A DNA stretch of 64,000 nucleotides from Siphonodentalium dalli (lineage: Eukaryota; Mollusca; Scaphopoda; Gadilida; Siphonodentaliidae), in NCBI GenBank assembly GCA_032622095.1, contig CP136067.1, forward strand, positions 1,488,001 to 1,552,000, read 5' to 3'. The notes under the pieces were generated by a model. The model was given only the letters and a program-made list of their open reading frames with translations. It made no database searches and was not told the origin of the DNA. How positions within the stretch are numbered: position 1 is the stretch's first letter; each line of letters starts with the position of its first letter. The position numbers and the translations under genes are program-made. Positions 1 to 10,405 of the stretch are shown one piece after another.

Positions 1-1288
1 CCGTGCTCATGGGGATAGAGTTGTATGAAGTGTTCCGTGATTTAGCGGTACTATGCGTGATAGGCGTTGATGATGCTTGTGGTATAGGTGGAACGCTGCC
101 ATTTCTCTTGTCACTTGGTGGTGACGTTGGTGTGTTGCTGTACATTGACTTCTGATTTTTCATATGGGAACTGGTCGATCCAATTCTGTCATATGTATTT
201 GCTTGTTTGTCCATAGACGAGTGCATGACCCAAGAGTTAACATAGGCAGCTAACGAGTTAAATTTAGAAGTCAGATTGCCGGCGAGAGTTTCGAAGAGGT
301 TATCAATGTTCCGCTGCGTTGAACGAAGTTGTTTATTAGATTCCTCGGTGGTGATTCGCATATAATTTGCCATATCATTTACTTTTCTTTCGAGAAGTTC
401 ATGTTGGGCGATAGAAGTAGAAAGAGCGGTAAGTCTTTCGAGGGTAAACTTGCAGACAGATTCGGCAGAATTAATAGCTCTGTCGATGTCAATATCATGG
501 GTTGATCTGTCGTTGGCGTCCAATTTAGAAGGAACCACATTTACTATTGGAGTTGGTCTGCTACTCAGTTTATCTTTGATCTCCATGAGAAGCAGCTTGT
601 TTGACTTGTTTTCTACTTTTAATGCGGCCAGTTCCTTTCGAAGATTCAAAATTTCATACTCGAATGTCGTAAGCTTAACTCTGAGATCACTTTGCAAATT
701 TGAATTGGACACTTTGGCAGATTCAATGTCACGCTTTAATAGAGTTATATCTCCGGATATTGTGACCACTTTGTCCATGGTGCATTGTGATTGACACACA
801 GGTCCATTTCCTGTTATAAGTTGAGGTTGGGATGCGGGTAAGTCTGATGAACTGGGTGAGATCATATCTCGCAGATCTTCAAAGGAGCCGCCATGAAAAT
901 AAGCAACTAACTGGTATATATCCGCAGCAAGTTTGGATGTCAGGGGTTTTCCACCAACTCGTTGATACCTCTGCTTGATGTCAAAATTTGCAAGTTCCAT
1001 GACAGATCTTGCCTCATCGAATACTCGTTGTCTGATAGATTTGAGTTGACTGCAATTTCCATATACTCTGTTAATTAGCTCAGACATGAACTTGTCTTTG
1101 GGGTGATGCAGTATGTCGCGAAGTTCAGGACAGTACAAAGCTGTATCCTGGGCTTGGGCTGCAGAAAAGGAGGCATGTGCCATATCATACTGTTCAAAGT
1201 TTATGGAAGAATTGTTATCATTTCTTGAGGTGGCGTTTCTAAGAACGGTGAACTCCTTGCCATCCACAACTGTTACGTTAGTTGCCAT
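1..1288 (-). CDS. Unidentified coiled-coil protein, 3' end outside window (possible element ORF1/gag)
   Basis: The minus strand is open for 429 codons from an ATG at 1288 to the left edge with no stop, far beyond chance in DNA this AT-rich. The start context is favourable (A at -3, G at +4, AAAATGG). Seen in the translation: a polar N-terminus; a helical region at residues about 50-145 ending in a segment around ADIYQLVAYF; a CxxxC at 165-169; a charged heptad-like stretch at about 175-245 that looks like a coiled coil (LNLRKELAALKVENK); a second helical stretch at about 270-365; then a Ser/Pro/Thr-rich low-complexity tail from about 375. I do not recognise the family. The layout of globular helical domain, coiled coil and disordered tail would suit the ORF1 or gag of a retroelement whose second ORF lies to the left, but a host gene is equally possible. 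No function is assigned. Confidence 0.7.
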   Translation of the reverse strand, partial: MATNVTVVDGKEFTVLRNATSRNDNNSSINFEQYDMAHASFSAAQAQDTALYCPELRDILHHPKDKFMSELINRVYGNCSQLKSIRQRVFDEARSVMELANFDIKQRYQRVGGKPLTSKLAADIYQLVAYFHGGSFEDLRDMISPSSSDLPASQPQLITGNGPVCQSQCTMDKVVTISGDITLLKRDIESAKVSNSNLQSDLRVKLTTFEYEILNLRKELAALKVENKSNKLLLMEIKDKLSSRPTPIVNVVPSKLDANDRSTHDIDIDRAINSAESVCKFTLERLTALSTSIAQHELLERKVNDMANYMRITTEESNKQLRSTQRNIDNLFETLAGNLTSKFNSLAAYVNSWVMHSSMDKQANTYDRIGSTSSHMKNQKSMYSNTPTSPPSDKRNGSVPPIPQASSTPITHSTAKSRNTSYNSIPMST

Positions 1289-3734
1289 TTTATGAGTATG
1301 TGCTAATACATCACGCACAGTCGTTCGATCACTGAACAATATTACACAAGTGTCCAGAGCACAGAGTTAGTTTGTGCAGTCAGGCATGGAAATTTAAAAC
1401 GGCGATAGGTCCTGTAGTATTGTCTTCAATTATCGATTACACGGTATAGACAATGGAACAGCTGGGCAAAATGGCGACATAAACAATGGGATAGGAAAGG
1501 TCTCGATGAAAGGGTAGACAACACAAATACTAGCAAATATCTCCATGTCGAGTCCACAATCATCCACATCCTCTTCACATTTAGAATCTCAGTAACATTA
1601 CGATTCACATGATATCTTTCATGAAGTTGTATTTTACTGCAGATGGTCACATTGTTCGAAATAATGCAGAGCGACATAGACTGCGTGTACTAATTAAAGA
1701 CGCCATTCCGATATAGAACGACACGGGCACGATAGTGAGAATTGAGACGGACAGTGGGAAGTCATTAAACTATATTTGGCTTGTTAGCGACACGAATGCT
1801 TGATTAATTGAGTAGATCGTTTTGAATGCGAGTATACTTCGATAATTATATATTCCTTAATATAGCCTATGGTTTAGATATCGGCCTTTGACAATAAAGG
1901 CTACCATATAACAATGTATGAAGTGAATGTTATAGGCTACAATGTACGTCGCTGCGAGAACTGGGACTGGACGACTCTGGTTGGAGACAACTCGGGCCGA
2001 GACGACCCGGGCTGAATACAAGTCGTTCCGGTCATATACATTCCGAGGCGAATTGTCTCAGGTGTGAAACTTAACAGTTGTTTCATCCGGTTAGAGTGAT
2101 TGGCATAATAAGCTTGGCAATTAAGGCGATAATTTAGTTTGTGGGATAATTGTAGTGCATGATTAATGAGACTTAATGATATTATTACATTACAATCATC
2201 AATGAAACCGTTATATACAACAAGAAAACTAAGATGCATGCATCAGGTCACCCATGAACTATTTAGCATAGAATGATTCAGTTCGGTTGCAGTTTCACAA
2301 CGTTACAAATGACATACGATTACACAAGACGAACCTTGGATGTGGAACTATGTAAGAGTGAATATTAATGTTCTAAATCCCATGTTTCACCTTTAGTTGT
2401 AATGGGGTCGTACTTTATTAACACGCAAGTAGTGTAATTACGTACGGGTAATTAAAAGTAACAAATCGTTTAGTTTCTATCGTATCGGCTGCAAGGGGTG
2501 AGCAGATTTCTGTTGATGAATGTTCTCGTTAGCTGCCAATATAATGTGCATATTTGTCCCGTTACGTTTATACACTGTAGCATTGGCGGGCCAGAGTGTG
2601 TTGACATGTTAATTGTTTGGTTCATTAATAACAGATCAGCAGGGATTTGTCGTGATATCCTATACGTGGAAATATGATACCTAAACGGTTAAATTAACGG
2701 TTGATCTATTACACCACCGTGTATAGTCGGGTTAAATAGGTATATTATATAGGGACGTGTGCTCAATTTTCGTGTGGACCGATGATCGAAAAAAAAAATC
2801 AGAGGTAAATGTCGGCGGGCGGGAGGGCCATTTTTTCAATAATTTTTAAAGAAATTGAGCAGTTGCAGCAGCAGCAAAAAAAGGGTGTACAATTGGCAAA
2901 TGATGAGGGGCGGTGTGACGTGTAACTATGATTGAAATTAGATATGCAATTTGGAGATTATTGGATGAGGGATGTTATATTAATTATATTAAAGGGACGA
3001 GAGGGCTTATTTGCCGAAAATATTCATATTTGTTCCAAACACCGTAAACAGAAAAATAATAAAACGCATACATTTTGGTTCAAATATACGATCACTATCG
3101 CGTAAGCATCATGCTTACATAAAGACCTACTATATTTTACCTAAACAAAAGTCTGATTGTGTTATAGAAGGCAGCACAATGCTACTGGCTAATCACACAC
3201 AAATGGTATAAACGCTCTTTATTATTTCCAAATAAGGAATTCAGCAACAAGGAACGCTCTTTATGTTTACCATCATAATTTAAAGAAACACCAGGAAAGT
3301 AACTTTTTATGCTTTGTTTACATAACAATCGTCAAATTTACGACAATAACATACTGTTTATGAGATATTTCTCATTTGTATATTAACAAAATCTGTCTAT
3401 ATTTGAATATTATTTTCGTTTGTAGCGGTTTTTGACAGGTGGAAATATGTTCACATGATACCCACCAAGGCCTTCCATACCTTTAAGGTATACTGCAACT
3501 TTTTTTCTTTTCAATAGCAGAATACAGAATGTTATTAAGAAGTGACACAAAACACAGAACATTTTTTTAATTATAAGTATTGAGCAGTAAGAAATATTTA
3601 AGTCGAGGAAACCAGTAACGAAAGGCGATATTAACATAATTTCTGTCAGAGAATAATTGTTTACGTTCCAATGAATATTAAAATGTACTGCTAATGGGTC
3701 CCAGACTTTCATAAACACAAATTATGTATTAATG
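1289..3734. other. No recognisable gene
   Basis: Upstream side of the left-edge ORF. The minus strand has a TATA-like TTTTAAATT about 105 bp before its ATG (around 1392-1400), too weak to call a promoter. The longest frames here (83 and 100 codons on the minus strand at 1426-1677 and 1937-2239) have no recognisable domains and look like chance. The rest is AT-rich with an A-run at 2787-2796. Confidence 0.6.
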
Positions 3735-3985
3735 GTGTAACGACATATTTCGTTCTTTAATGTCTCAAAAAATAGGGGGTGTGGATGTTTGGATCTCTAG
3801 TTTAACGACATTTTTCGGTCTTTGTAGTTTAATGACATTTTTCGGTCTTTATAATATCTCAAGATATAGGGGGTATTTGGATCTCTAGTTTAACGACATT
3901 TTTCGGTCTTTATAGTTTAACGACATTTTCGGTCTTTAATATCTCAAGATACAGGGGCCCTTAGGGGGTATTTTTCGGTCTTTGA
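3735..3985. repeat. Degenerate tandem repeat, ~27-bp motif inside ~88-bp super-unit
   Basis: The words TTTAACGACATTTTTCGG and close variants recur at about 3800, 3828, 3888 and 3916, with a diverged first copy at 3738. Pairs of the ~27-bp motif are joined by a segment containing ATCTCAAGATA and TTTGGATCTCTAG, giving a super-unit of about 88 bp present twice plus partial copies. No coding content is seen. Confidence 0.8.
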
Positions 3986-4099
3986 TAGCAAAATGGAAGA
4001 AGTACATCTTTGGAAAGATGTGGTGGCCCTAAAAAGGAAAGTTGTTTGGTGGTCTTGAAATGCAGTTTTTCTGAACAGTCTTCCTTGATTAAAGTGACG

Positions 4100-4480
4100 T
4101 GAAACACTCCGGCAGACACCGGGCAGAGTGATCAAATAGAAATTAAGAATAATCTTTCTCAAAGTAGTTATTTGTTACGAATATTAATCCAAATGGATGA
4201 TACACAACGTCATTCTTATATATTAGTTAAATGCAATGACTCTCGATGGCGAAATCACTTTTGTTTAATTATAGCCGATAGTTGCGCCCCGAATCGAGGT
4301 GTAAATATTTACAATTTGGAGTAGTTCAGACGATGTTCTCTATGAAGTCGTGTTGTAGATTTCTTTGGAAATTTTCAGTGATGTTAGAAGAATGATAGCA
4401 TTCCCCAGGTTGGCAAAGTGCCCGAGCACTAACTTATCAATTTCTCGCACCCGAAAAAGTCCATAACAAGTCCATAATAT
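4100..4480 (+). repeat. Dispersed repeat family R1, copy 1
   Basis: Shares collinear blocks with 20820-21150 in the same orientation, including AAATGCAATGACT, TGTAAATATTTACAATT and the terminal CCATAACAAGTCCA. A third, more diverged copy lies near 40135-40300 and shares TTAAAGTGACGTGAAAC with the left end of this copy at 4087. The copies are about 330-380 bp long without obvious terminal repeats. The element class is unknown. Confidence 0.75.
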
Positions 4481-4843
4481 GTCTTTAAGCAAATATATAA
4501 ATCTCCGAAAACAAACATTCTAAAGCATTAAACGATTTGCTATATTTCCAGGGCATATATTTCATCTGATTTTGCTTTTTCGCTGATATATACTTTTTCA
4601 CGAGAATCCAGGGTAATTTGCGAGAATATTTACGAGAATCTAGATTTGGATTCTCGCCGAAATATAAGCCCATATTTCACTCTGAAGTGTGCCTAAATGG
4701 CATAAATTGTACCGTGGTTCCCATGTTCGCCAAAGTGGCATAAATTTATTTCAGGATAATACTAATAGGCATTCATTTATATCACTGATATCAGGACAAT
4801 AAATAGCCATTTCCATTGCATGGAAGAGAAAAGAGCGTATTGT
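4481..4843. other. No recognisable gene
   Basis: AT-rich spacer between repeat R1 and the Harbinger scrap. It contains a local repetition of ATTCTCGCGA/CGAGAATCC-type words at 4600-4665. A 62-codon minus-strand frame has no recognisable content. Confidence 0.5.
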
Positions 4844-5188
4844 TTATCGGTGTTGTTTTTGGAAGTGGTGGTAGTTCAATTTTATACGTTTCGACCCCCA
4901 ATAAGTATTTCCGAACAAATGAATTATTAACAAGCGTGACATGACATCATTGATGAAGATAATTAACACCGATCTATGAGAAGTAGCCAAATACCTTAAG
5001 GTAATTGACAGTCTTTCGGCTGCTATTATCTGATTATTGATAATCTCATGTTGGTATCCTGCTTCTCTATATGAATCAGATTGCGTTTCTAGAGTCCGGG
5101 AGCGAGTACACCGTGGAATGCTAAAGGTGAAGGTAACTGAAGACTGACCTTCACCTGATACATGCGATACGTTATTAAAGGATGACAT
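4844..5188 (-). pseudogene. PIF/Harbinger transposase fragment
   Basis: One minus-strand frame contains AAERLSITLRYLAT, matching the helix-turn-helix segment near the N-terminus of PIF/Harbinger (DDE_Tnp_4) transposases, where a block like ERLAVTLRYLATG is typical. The block that normally precedes it appears in an adjacent frame as KQDTNMRLSI, so a frameshift separates two neighbouring pieces of the same motif. Downstream the match ends; no DDE catalytic region is visible. It begins 28 bp after the stop of the Helitron-type ORF on the same strand, but the two families are unrelated, so this is nested or adjacent transposon debris. Confidence 0.6.
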
Positions 5189-5215
5189 CCCGTTTATTTG
5201 ATTTGTACATAATAT

Positions 5216-6835
5216 CTAAACAAGAAAAGATAAATCTTTCAACTCCGATGGAATAATTCCAACATAAAGAGAATTTAATTTCTTATGTAAGACTGGAATT
5301 ACATGTCCGCAAGACCTGTGGCATTTACGACACAAAGCTGAATCCCTAGCAATTTCCAAATTATCCAAAACATCATCGCAAATGTGCCGTGGAACCTTTG
5401 AAACTTGATTAGAGAACAATAATTTACAACACATACCACATTCAAAATCAGCACGCTCTCGTATTGCACACTCATATTCAACATTGTGATTAACATCAGA
5501 CACATAATCAAAATTTAATAGATCTACCCATGTGTCAACTTCATAAACAAAAGACACTGGAGGTGTGAAACTGTCCGATACAGAGTACATAAATGAAACA
5601 GGTGAATGAAATTCATGTAAATTGTCTAGGTCAATACACAATGATATGGAAGTGTGATCAATTGGAACGCACTTGACTGGCAATATCTGATTACTCCATT
5701 CAATATCAAACTGTACTGGATTCACCTTTGTTTTTTTCCTTTGATTGATTTTACTACATGTACCATAACAATGATCTTTATTAATCCGGAGTAAGTCTGC
5801 TCGATTTCTGGCAGCAACCACATGATCGTCATACACTTCACATGATGCGACAGTATATGGAATATTTGGATTACATGTATATCGCACATTTGTGTCATAC
5901 ATAACACCATACAAATTTGTTGACAGAAAATTTCTATCATTGTCCACCGAAGCATTTAAGACTACATTAACATTCTGTTGTAAAGCATCGTTTTTCTTAC
6001 TTAAACGTTTGGAGCACTTCTTTAATGAGCTTGAAGCATATTGGTGATCACTACAGCTACCGGTAGCCCATACATGTACATCACTAGTATTATTCATAAC
6101 ACTATTCCGAAATTTGCTTTCAACACACACAGATTGATTTGTCTGCACTTGCATACCACAACTCTGATTCGCACTCTTCACCTGACATTGCTCAATTACA
6201 CTTTCTTGACATGCTTCAACAGTTACATTTATAGCGACATATTCCTTTGTTTTTAAATCGTTATCGGCTGTGGTGCTCACTGCTGAATCAATCATAAATG
6301 GCCCACTTTCAATTCTTCCAATAGCTGTCACTGTCTGTGTTGTAACAGGAGTGATCTCAAAAAAAATTCCTGCATAATTATCAAACACGTGCAGAATAAG
6401 TTCATCAAAGGACTCAAAATTCAACAAAACTGCTGTACCTCCAGATGACGTTCGTCCTAACAAATCTCGTTGATGAGAGTCAAAAATTGTTAATATATTT
6501 CTTGGTCTGTCAATATAAAAGCTAACAGTGATGTCTCCAAATGTTATAATGTGAAATTCACTAAGACTTAATGCTGAAATCAATGATTCAAGAAACGATT
6601 GTTGCCCAAAAACGCTGTCTATATCCCCATTTACAACACCATGAAATTGGTCGCGAACATATCGGATGTGGAAAATATTGTTAAAAAACGGCTCTAAATT
6701 TTCGGGCAAATGATAATGTCCAAGATATCCAATGTTTGAATTTAGAATGTCCCTATGTACAGTTTGAACTAACTGTGAATACAAAATCGTTCCCTGTTCT
6801 AACAGTCCATCCAAATCATATGCATCAATGTTCAC
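5216..6835 (-). CDS. Helitron-type polyprotein N-terminal part: protease-like domain plus DUF6570-like region, no Rep/helicase
   Basis: A 539-codon open frame. Residues about 40-170 resemble the papain-like (C76/OTU-type) domain that precedes Rep in many animal Helitron proteins: FHGVVNGD, a GQQS site at 77-80, FDSHQRD at 118-124 and GTAVLL at 133-138. The family has a catalytic Cys in the first block; here the matching position appears to be Ser (GQQS), so the domain may be inactive (inference). Residues 466-539 carry paired cysteines (CGMCC at 466-470, LCRKCHRSC at 506-514) and GIIPSELKDLSFL, as in DUF6570. The frame then stops at TAG, where a full Helitron protein would continue into the Rep and Pif1-type helicase domains; neither is seen. 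The frame has no ATG at its start: the first codon is GTG, a stop lies 7 codons upstream, and the next Met is near residue 180. The N-terminus is therefore truncated or comes from another exon. Its long intactness suggests a recent fragment or a co-opted gene. Confidence 0.75.
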   Translation of the reverse strand: MNIDAYDLDGLLEQGTILYSQLVQTVHRDILNSNIGYLGHYHLPENLEPFFNNIFHIRYVRDQFHGVVNGDIDSVFGQQSFLESLISALSLSEFHIITFGDITVSFYIDRPRNILTIFDSHQRDLLGRTSSGGTAVLLNFESFDELILHVFDNYAGIFFEITPVTTQTVTAIGRIESGPFMIDSAVSTTADNDLKTKEYVAINVTVEACQESVIEQCQVKSANQSCGMQVQTNQSVCVESKFRNSVMNNTSDVHVWATGSCSDHQYASSSLKKCSKRLSKKNDALQQNVNVVLNASVDNDRNFLSTNLYGVMYDTNVRYTCNPNIPYTVASCEVYDDHVVAARNRADLLRINKDHCYGTCSKINQRKKTKVNPVQFDIEWSNQILPVKCVPIDHTSISLCIDLDNLHEFHSPVSFMYSVSDSFTPPVSFVYEVDTWVDLLNFDYVSDVNHNVEYECAIRERADFECGMCCKLLFSNQVSKVPRHICDDVLDNLEIARDSALCRKCHRSCGHVIPVLHKKLNSLYVGIIPSELKDLSFLV

Positions 6836-7213
6836 AAGTTGATCATTTTGGTTTTAGATCGTTGATCCGGCCAGATGAAAAAAATAACAATGCTACCAAA
6901 GCAATTGCTGTACACTGAACACCATTAAAAGGTGAAAACTGTTGGCAGCCCTGCTGTAAATTTGCCCTCACAGCTCTGACCATGATGATGGCGATTGACT
7001 GATTCTGAATCAGAATCAGATACACAGTAAAATGGAAGGCAAAAGAATAAAATATTATTATCAGTATAACAAATAGTGAATGGAGAAAAAATTCGTTAAA
7101 AGAAAAAGATTTATTTGGAATTTGAATTATTTTGATTTGTAAATCTAAATCGCGAAAGAAAATTCAGAGGGTCCAGTAATTTGACTAAATTTAGCAATCG
7201 CAGAAAATGGCAA
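6836..7213. other. No recognisable gene; flank of Helitron-type ORF
   Basis: AT-rich. No clear Helitron 3' hairpin with CTRR end is visible here, nor a splice acceptor that would join an upstream exon convincingly to the ORF at 6835. Confidence 0.45.
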
Positions 7214-7265
7214 CACGCCAACTAGTACTACTACTAGTAGTAGTACTACTACTAGTAGTAGTAGA
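7214..7265. repeat. Self-complementary ACT/AGT trinucleotide repeat
   Basis: Alternating blocks of (ACT)n and (AGT)n, about 50 bp, arranged so that the tract is close to its own reverse complement and could fold into hairpins. Confidence 0.85.
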
Positions 7266-7489
7266 GTAACACAACAAAGGATTATTGAAATCTCCGATTA
7301 TACAAATAAACTTCGCAGGTGCGGTGGATATTTGCAGAACTGATCTTACCATCGTGTTATCAACACAAAATTGACTATTATTTATCAAATGACATCGCCA
7401 TCATAAATTAAATAAATGAAACAAGTCAATACAAATTTCTCTGTCTGGACTGATAATAAAAAATGGCGACGTCTTCATGGAATTCTATC

Positions 7490-8060
7490 ATTTCTGCGCA
7501 TGCGCAAGAAAATTCCAAATAAGGAGTTGCCATATTAGGAAACTGCAATCTCAATAATTACCAAGCAATTAAAGTCTTAACATAAAAGTCAGAAATTTTG
7601 TTTCATGATCGAACTGCGGACCTGATAATTATCGAAATATGTAGTCGAAATAATTTTTAATTAGTTAATCACATGATTTAGACATCAACACACTCTTAAA
7701 GACGCAATACACCGCCATATAATGTCGTTATTTTACTGGGTCGGTGTGTGTTGTTATCAATCGTTCATTGCTTCGTTTTTAGGAAGACCATTGTATCTGT
7801 TTTGCGCATGCGCAAGTCACTTTCCATATTTGGAATTTCCATATATGGGATTTGTGTTAACCTCAATACCGATCGATATCGATCAAGCTACAACAGATAA
7901 CCACGCAATTATCTTAGCATAAAAATAAGATATATTGTAATTTATGCAACTACGACCCTGGTAACCCTGATAACTAATAAAATATACCGGCCAATTCATT
8001 TTAAGATCGTTATTTCACTTTGCTTTAGGCATAAATACACTCTTAAACGCACATAAACGA
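7490..8060 (+). repeat. Diverged tandem duplication carrying two NRF-1-type palindromes
   Basis: The palindrome TGCGCATGCGCA occurs at 7495-7506 and again at 7803-7814. Similar order of words follows each: GACATCAACACACTCTTAAA near 7681 and GGCATAAATACACTCTTAAA near 8028. This points to an old duplication of about 310-340 bp. The palindrome is the classical NRF-1 recognition sequence. The first copy also has an AAATGGCGAC (YY1-like) word 30 bp upstream. No gene start is evident beside either. Confidence 0.5.
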
Positions 8061-8682
8061 CCCATTGGCGTTAACTTAAATATACTCGGTATTTATTATA
8101 TTAGTTTTTTATTGCTCAGTATAGAGTTAGACCCTTGACACCTGTCAATATATTTGGGCTGAATTCTTATGATGCGGTATTATTCCTCGAAATAAACAAC
8201 AAAGCCGTCGTTACTTCGAAATGTCGTTTGGGCTAACATTTACACAAATCCTCCGTGTGTTCTCCTCAATTGACACACAGGTTCTCAGTCGACACACAGG
8301 TTATCCCAGAAACAGGTGTGAAATAAACACCCAAGGTTTGGGTGAAATAATAGCAGATTGTGTTTTGAGATGTCAATGAATCAGAATATGATTTAATCAT
8401 GCTGCATTGTACGTGTAGCTAGAGTACTATTTTATGACACCGGTGTCGTATGTAGACAGTGTACATGCAGCTACCAGGTTCCTGGCGATACGTGTCCAGT
8501 TGCGACAAGCCAAACAAAATAACTGATTAGCACACGCTTCGAGTGACAGGGTGTCTCTTTCAACTTCCCTTGTCTTTTTCGTTGGAAATAGTCTGAATGT
8601 TGTACGCTCGTTATACTTCTAACTTTTACTTTCGGTGGCTCTCTTGTGAAATGACGGATTAAATTATAACAAATAACTCTTG
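8061..8682. other. No recognisable gene
   Basis: Mixed-composition DNA with short repeated words (GACACACAGGTT twice at 8270-8305). No convincing frame. Confidence 0.5.
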
Positions 8683-8805
8683 TTTCGATTAAGGTTATGA
8701 GTTATAACCGAAAAGTTTGAAGATAAATTTTCAATAACTGCGCTACGCGCTTTATATAATTTAACTTCAAACTTTTCGGTTATAACTTCATAACCTTAAT
8801 CGAAA
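8683..8805. repeat. Hairpin element, ~40-bp arms
   Basis: Left arm 8683-8722 and right arm 8765-8805 are almost perfect reverse complements (TTTCGATTAAGGTTATGA against TCATAACCTTAATCGAAA), with a 42-bp loop. Compatible with a small non-autonomous DNA transposon (MITE). Confidence 0.8.
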
Positions 8806-9847
8806 TATTGCCAGAACTGATGTAATATAGACAGCCATGTTGGACGGCATTTTGGATAACAAAGTTTACACAAAGCGGATTTTAATTATGCGAAACTGAT
8901 GCCTCTCTTTTGACACCAAAATCTCTTCTTTACCAATTTAGTCCGGGTTAACCCATCATTTCACGTACCACAACCATACTATAATGACTGTTATAATATG
9001 ACATTGTCAGGAACATTTCAATATATTATGGTCTGAAATTTACAACTGATGGGCTCGTGGGTAAGTAAGATCCAACATATTATTATTCACTTGCCAGATT
9101 TTATCTGAATGAACGCACTTGGAAATACGCAGACGAAATCAATTTTTATTGTTTCGATAGTTTAAATTTCCAAGCAGCAATCTTGTGTTTCAAATGTACT
9201 TGTAATTGTATTCATAATTGAGCTTTTTAAAAGTAATTGTAAATACATACTTAAGTAATTCACCCATCCCCATAACATATTCGCATTTTGGTCGACAAAA
9301 TACATAATTGATACCAGATGTTTGTTGGAAGGTCAACCTATCTCTACAATTCCAAACTGATTTCACACTGAAATGTCCAACGTTAACTAAGGCCCTTAAC
9401 TTCCAACTGTTAAACAATGGGTGTGGGTAGACGGCCGTCATAGGCCACAACACTCCACACGATACTACGAATATAAATTCACTTATATTAAGATGTATAA
9501 ATGTATAATGTATTGTGAAATAAAATATTATCCTATTCTATCCAAAGGAAGACATTCTAGCCAAGTATGTGCTGATATCAACAGGGACATAGTGTCAATT
9601 TATCAGCTTACCCGGATGGCATGTCCTGTGTTTGTTGTTTTTGCTTGTCTTTCGCTGCTTTGCTCTGAATATATTTCTTGACCACAACAACCTCCCAGTC
9701 CAGTAATATGTTCTGTTTGTGGTCGTCGGGTTCTGTATAAGTCTTCACTGCATGATAATAGTAGGTTCATTTAATCTTTCGTGTAACAAGTAGCGATAGT
9801 GTCTATAATATATTTTAACAGTTAATTAAAGCGCACACGAAAAATAG
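8806..9847. other. No recognisable gene
   Basis: AT-rich. A minus-strand frame at 9190-9453 (87 codons) and a plus frame at 9421-9681 (86 codons) have no recognisable domains or splice support. Confidence 0.5.
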
Positions 9848-10405
9848 TTAGTCACTACCCTTGTCTCAGATTCAACTAACTTAAGCAGACATTCCGACTA
9901 TTGGCCGAGTCTTAGTCGTGATTACCAAGGGTTGAACAAAGTCATTCTGACTAAGCTACTTTCCTATGTTAATCATTTGACTAAATATATCACTGCTTAG
10001 TCACTTTTACTAGGTTAATATCTTAGTCATTGACTGAGCTTGGTACCAATTATACCACTATGACTAAGGTACTGTTAGTCATTTTGTTTAACAAAGTAGC
10101 TTAGTCATAGTGACTAAATGGTACCGTGTTAGTAATTTTGACTATGATCCCAGTATAAATTAGTCATTATCCAAAATCTATTGAAAGATCAATTTAACGT
10201 ACTATAATATATATCTTAGTCATCTTGACAGAGCTTGGTACCAATTATTCACTATGACTAAGGTACGGTATTAGTCATTTTGTCTAACAAAGTATCTTAG
10301 TCACATTGACTAATTGGTACCGTGTTAGTAATGTTGACTATGATCATAGTATAACTTAGTCATTATCCAAAAATTATTAAGAGATAAATTTAATGTACTA
10401 TAATA
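9848..10405. repeat. TTAGTCA/TGACTAA-rich tandem duplication
   Basis: I count sixteen exact TTAGTCA or TGACTAA heptamers between 9848 and 10362, on both strands. Two units of about 195 bp (10018-10210 and 10211-10405) are clearly related, each with GAGCTTGGTACCAATTAT, CTATGACTAAGGTAC and TTAGTCATTATCCAAAA in order. The left part (9848-10017) has the heptamers without the longer unit. The heptamer matches AP-1/Maf-type half sites, but a binding role is inference. Confidence 0.85.

Noticed and set aside
450-1295. Plus-strand frames of 114 and 60 codons at the left edge
   Set aside because: They are shadows of the 429-codon minus-strand frame over the same bases.
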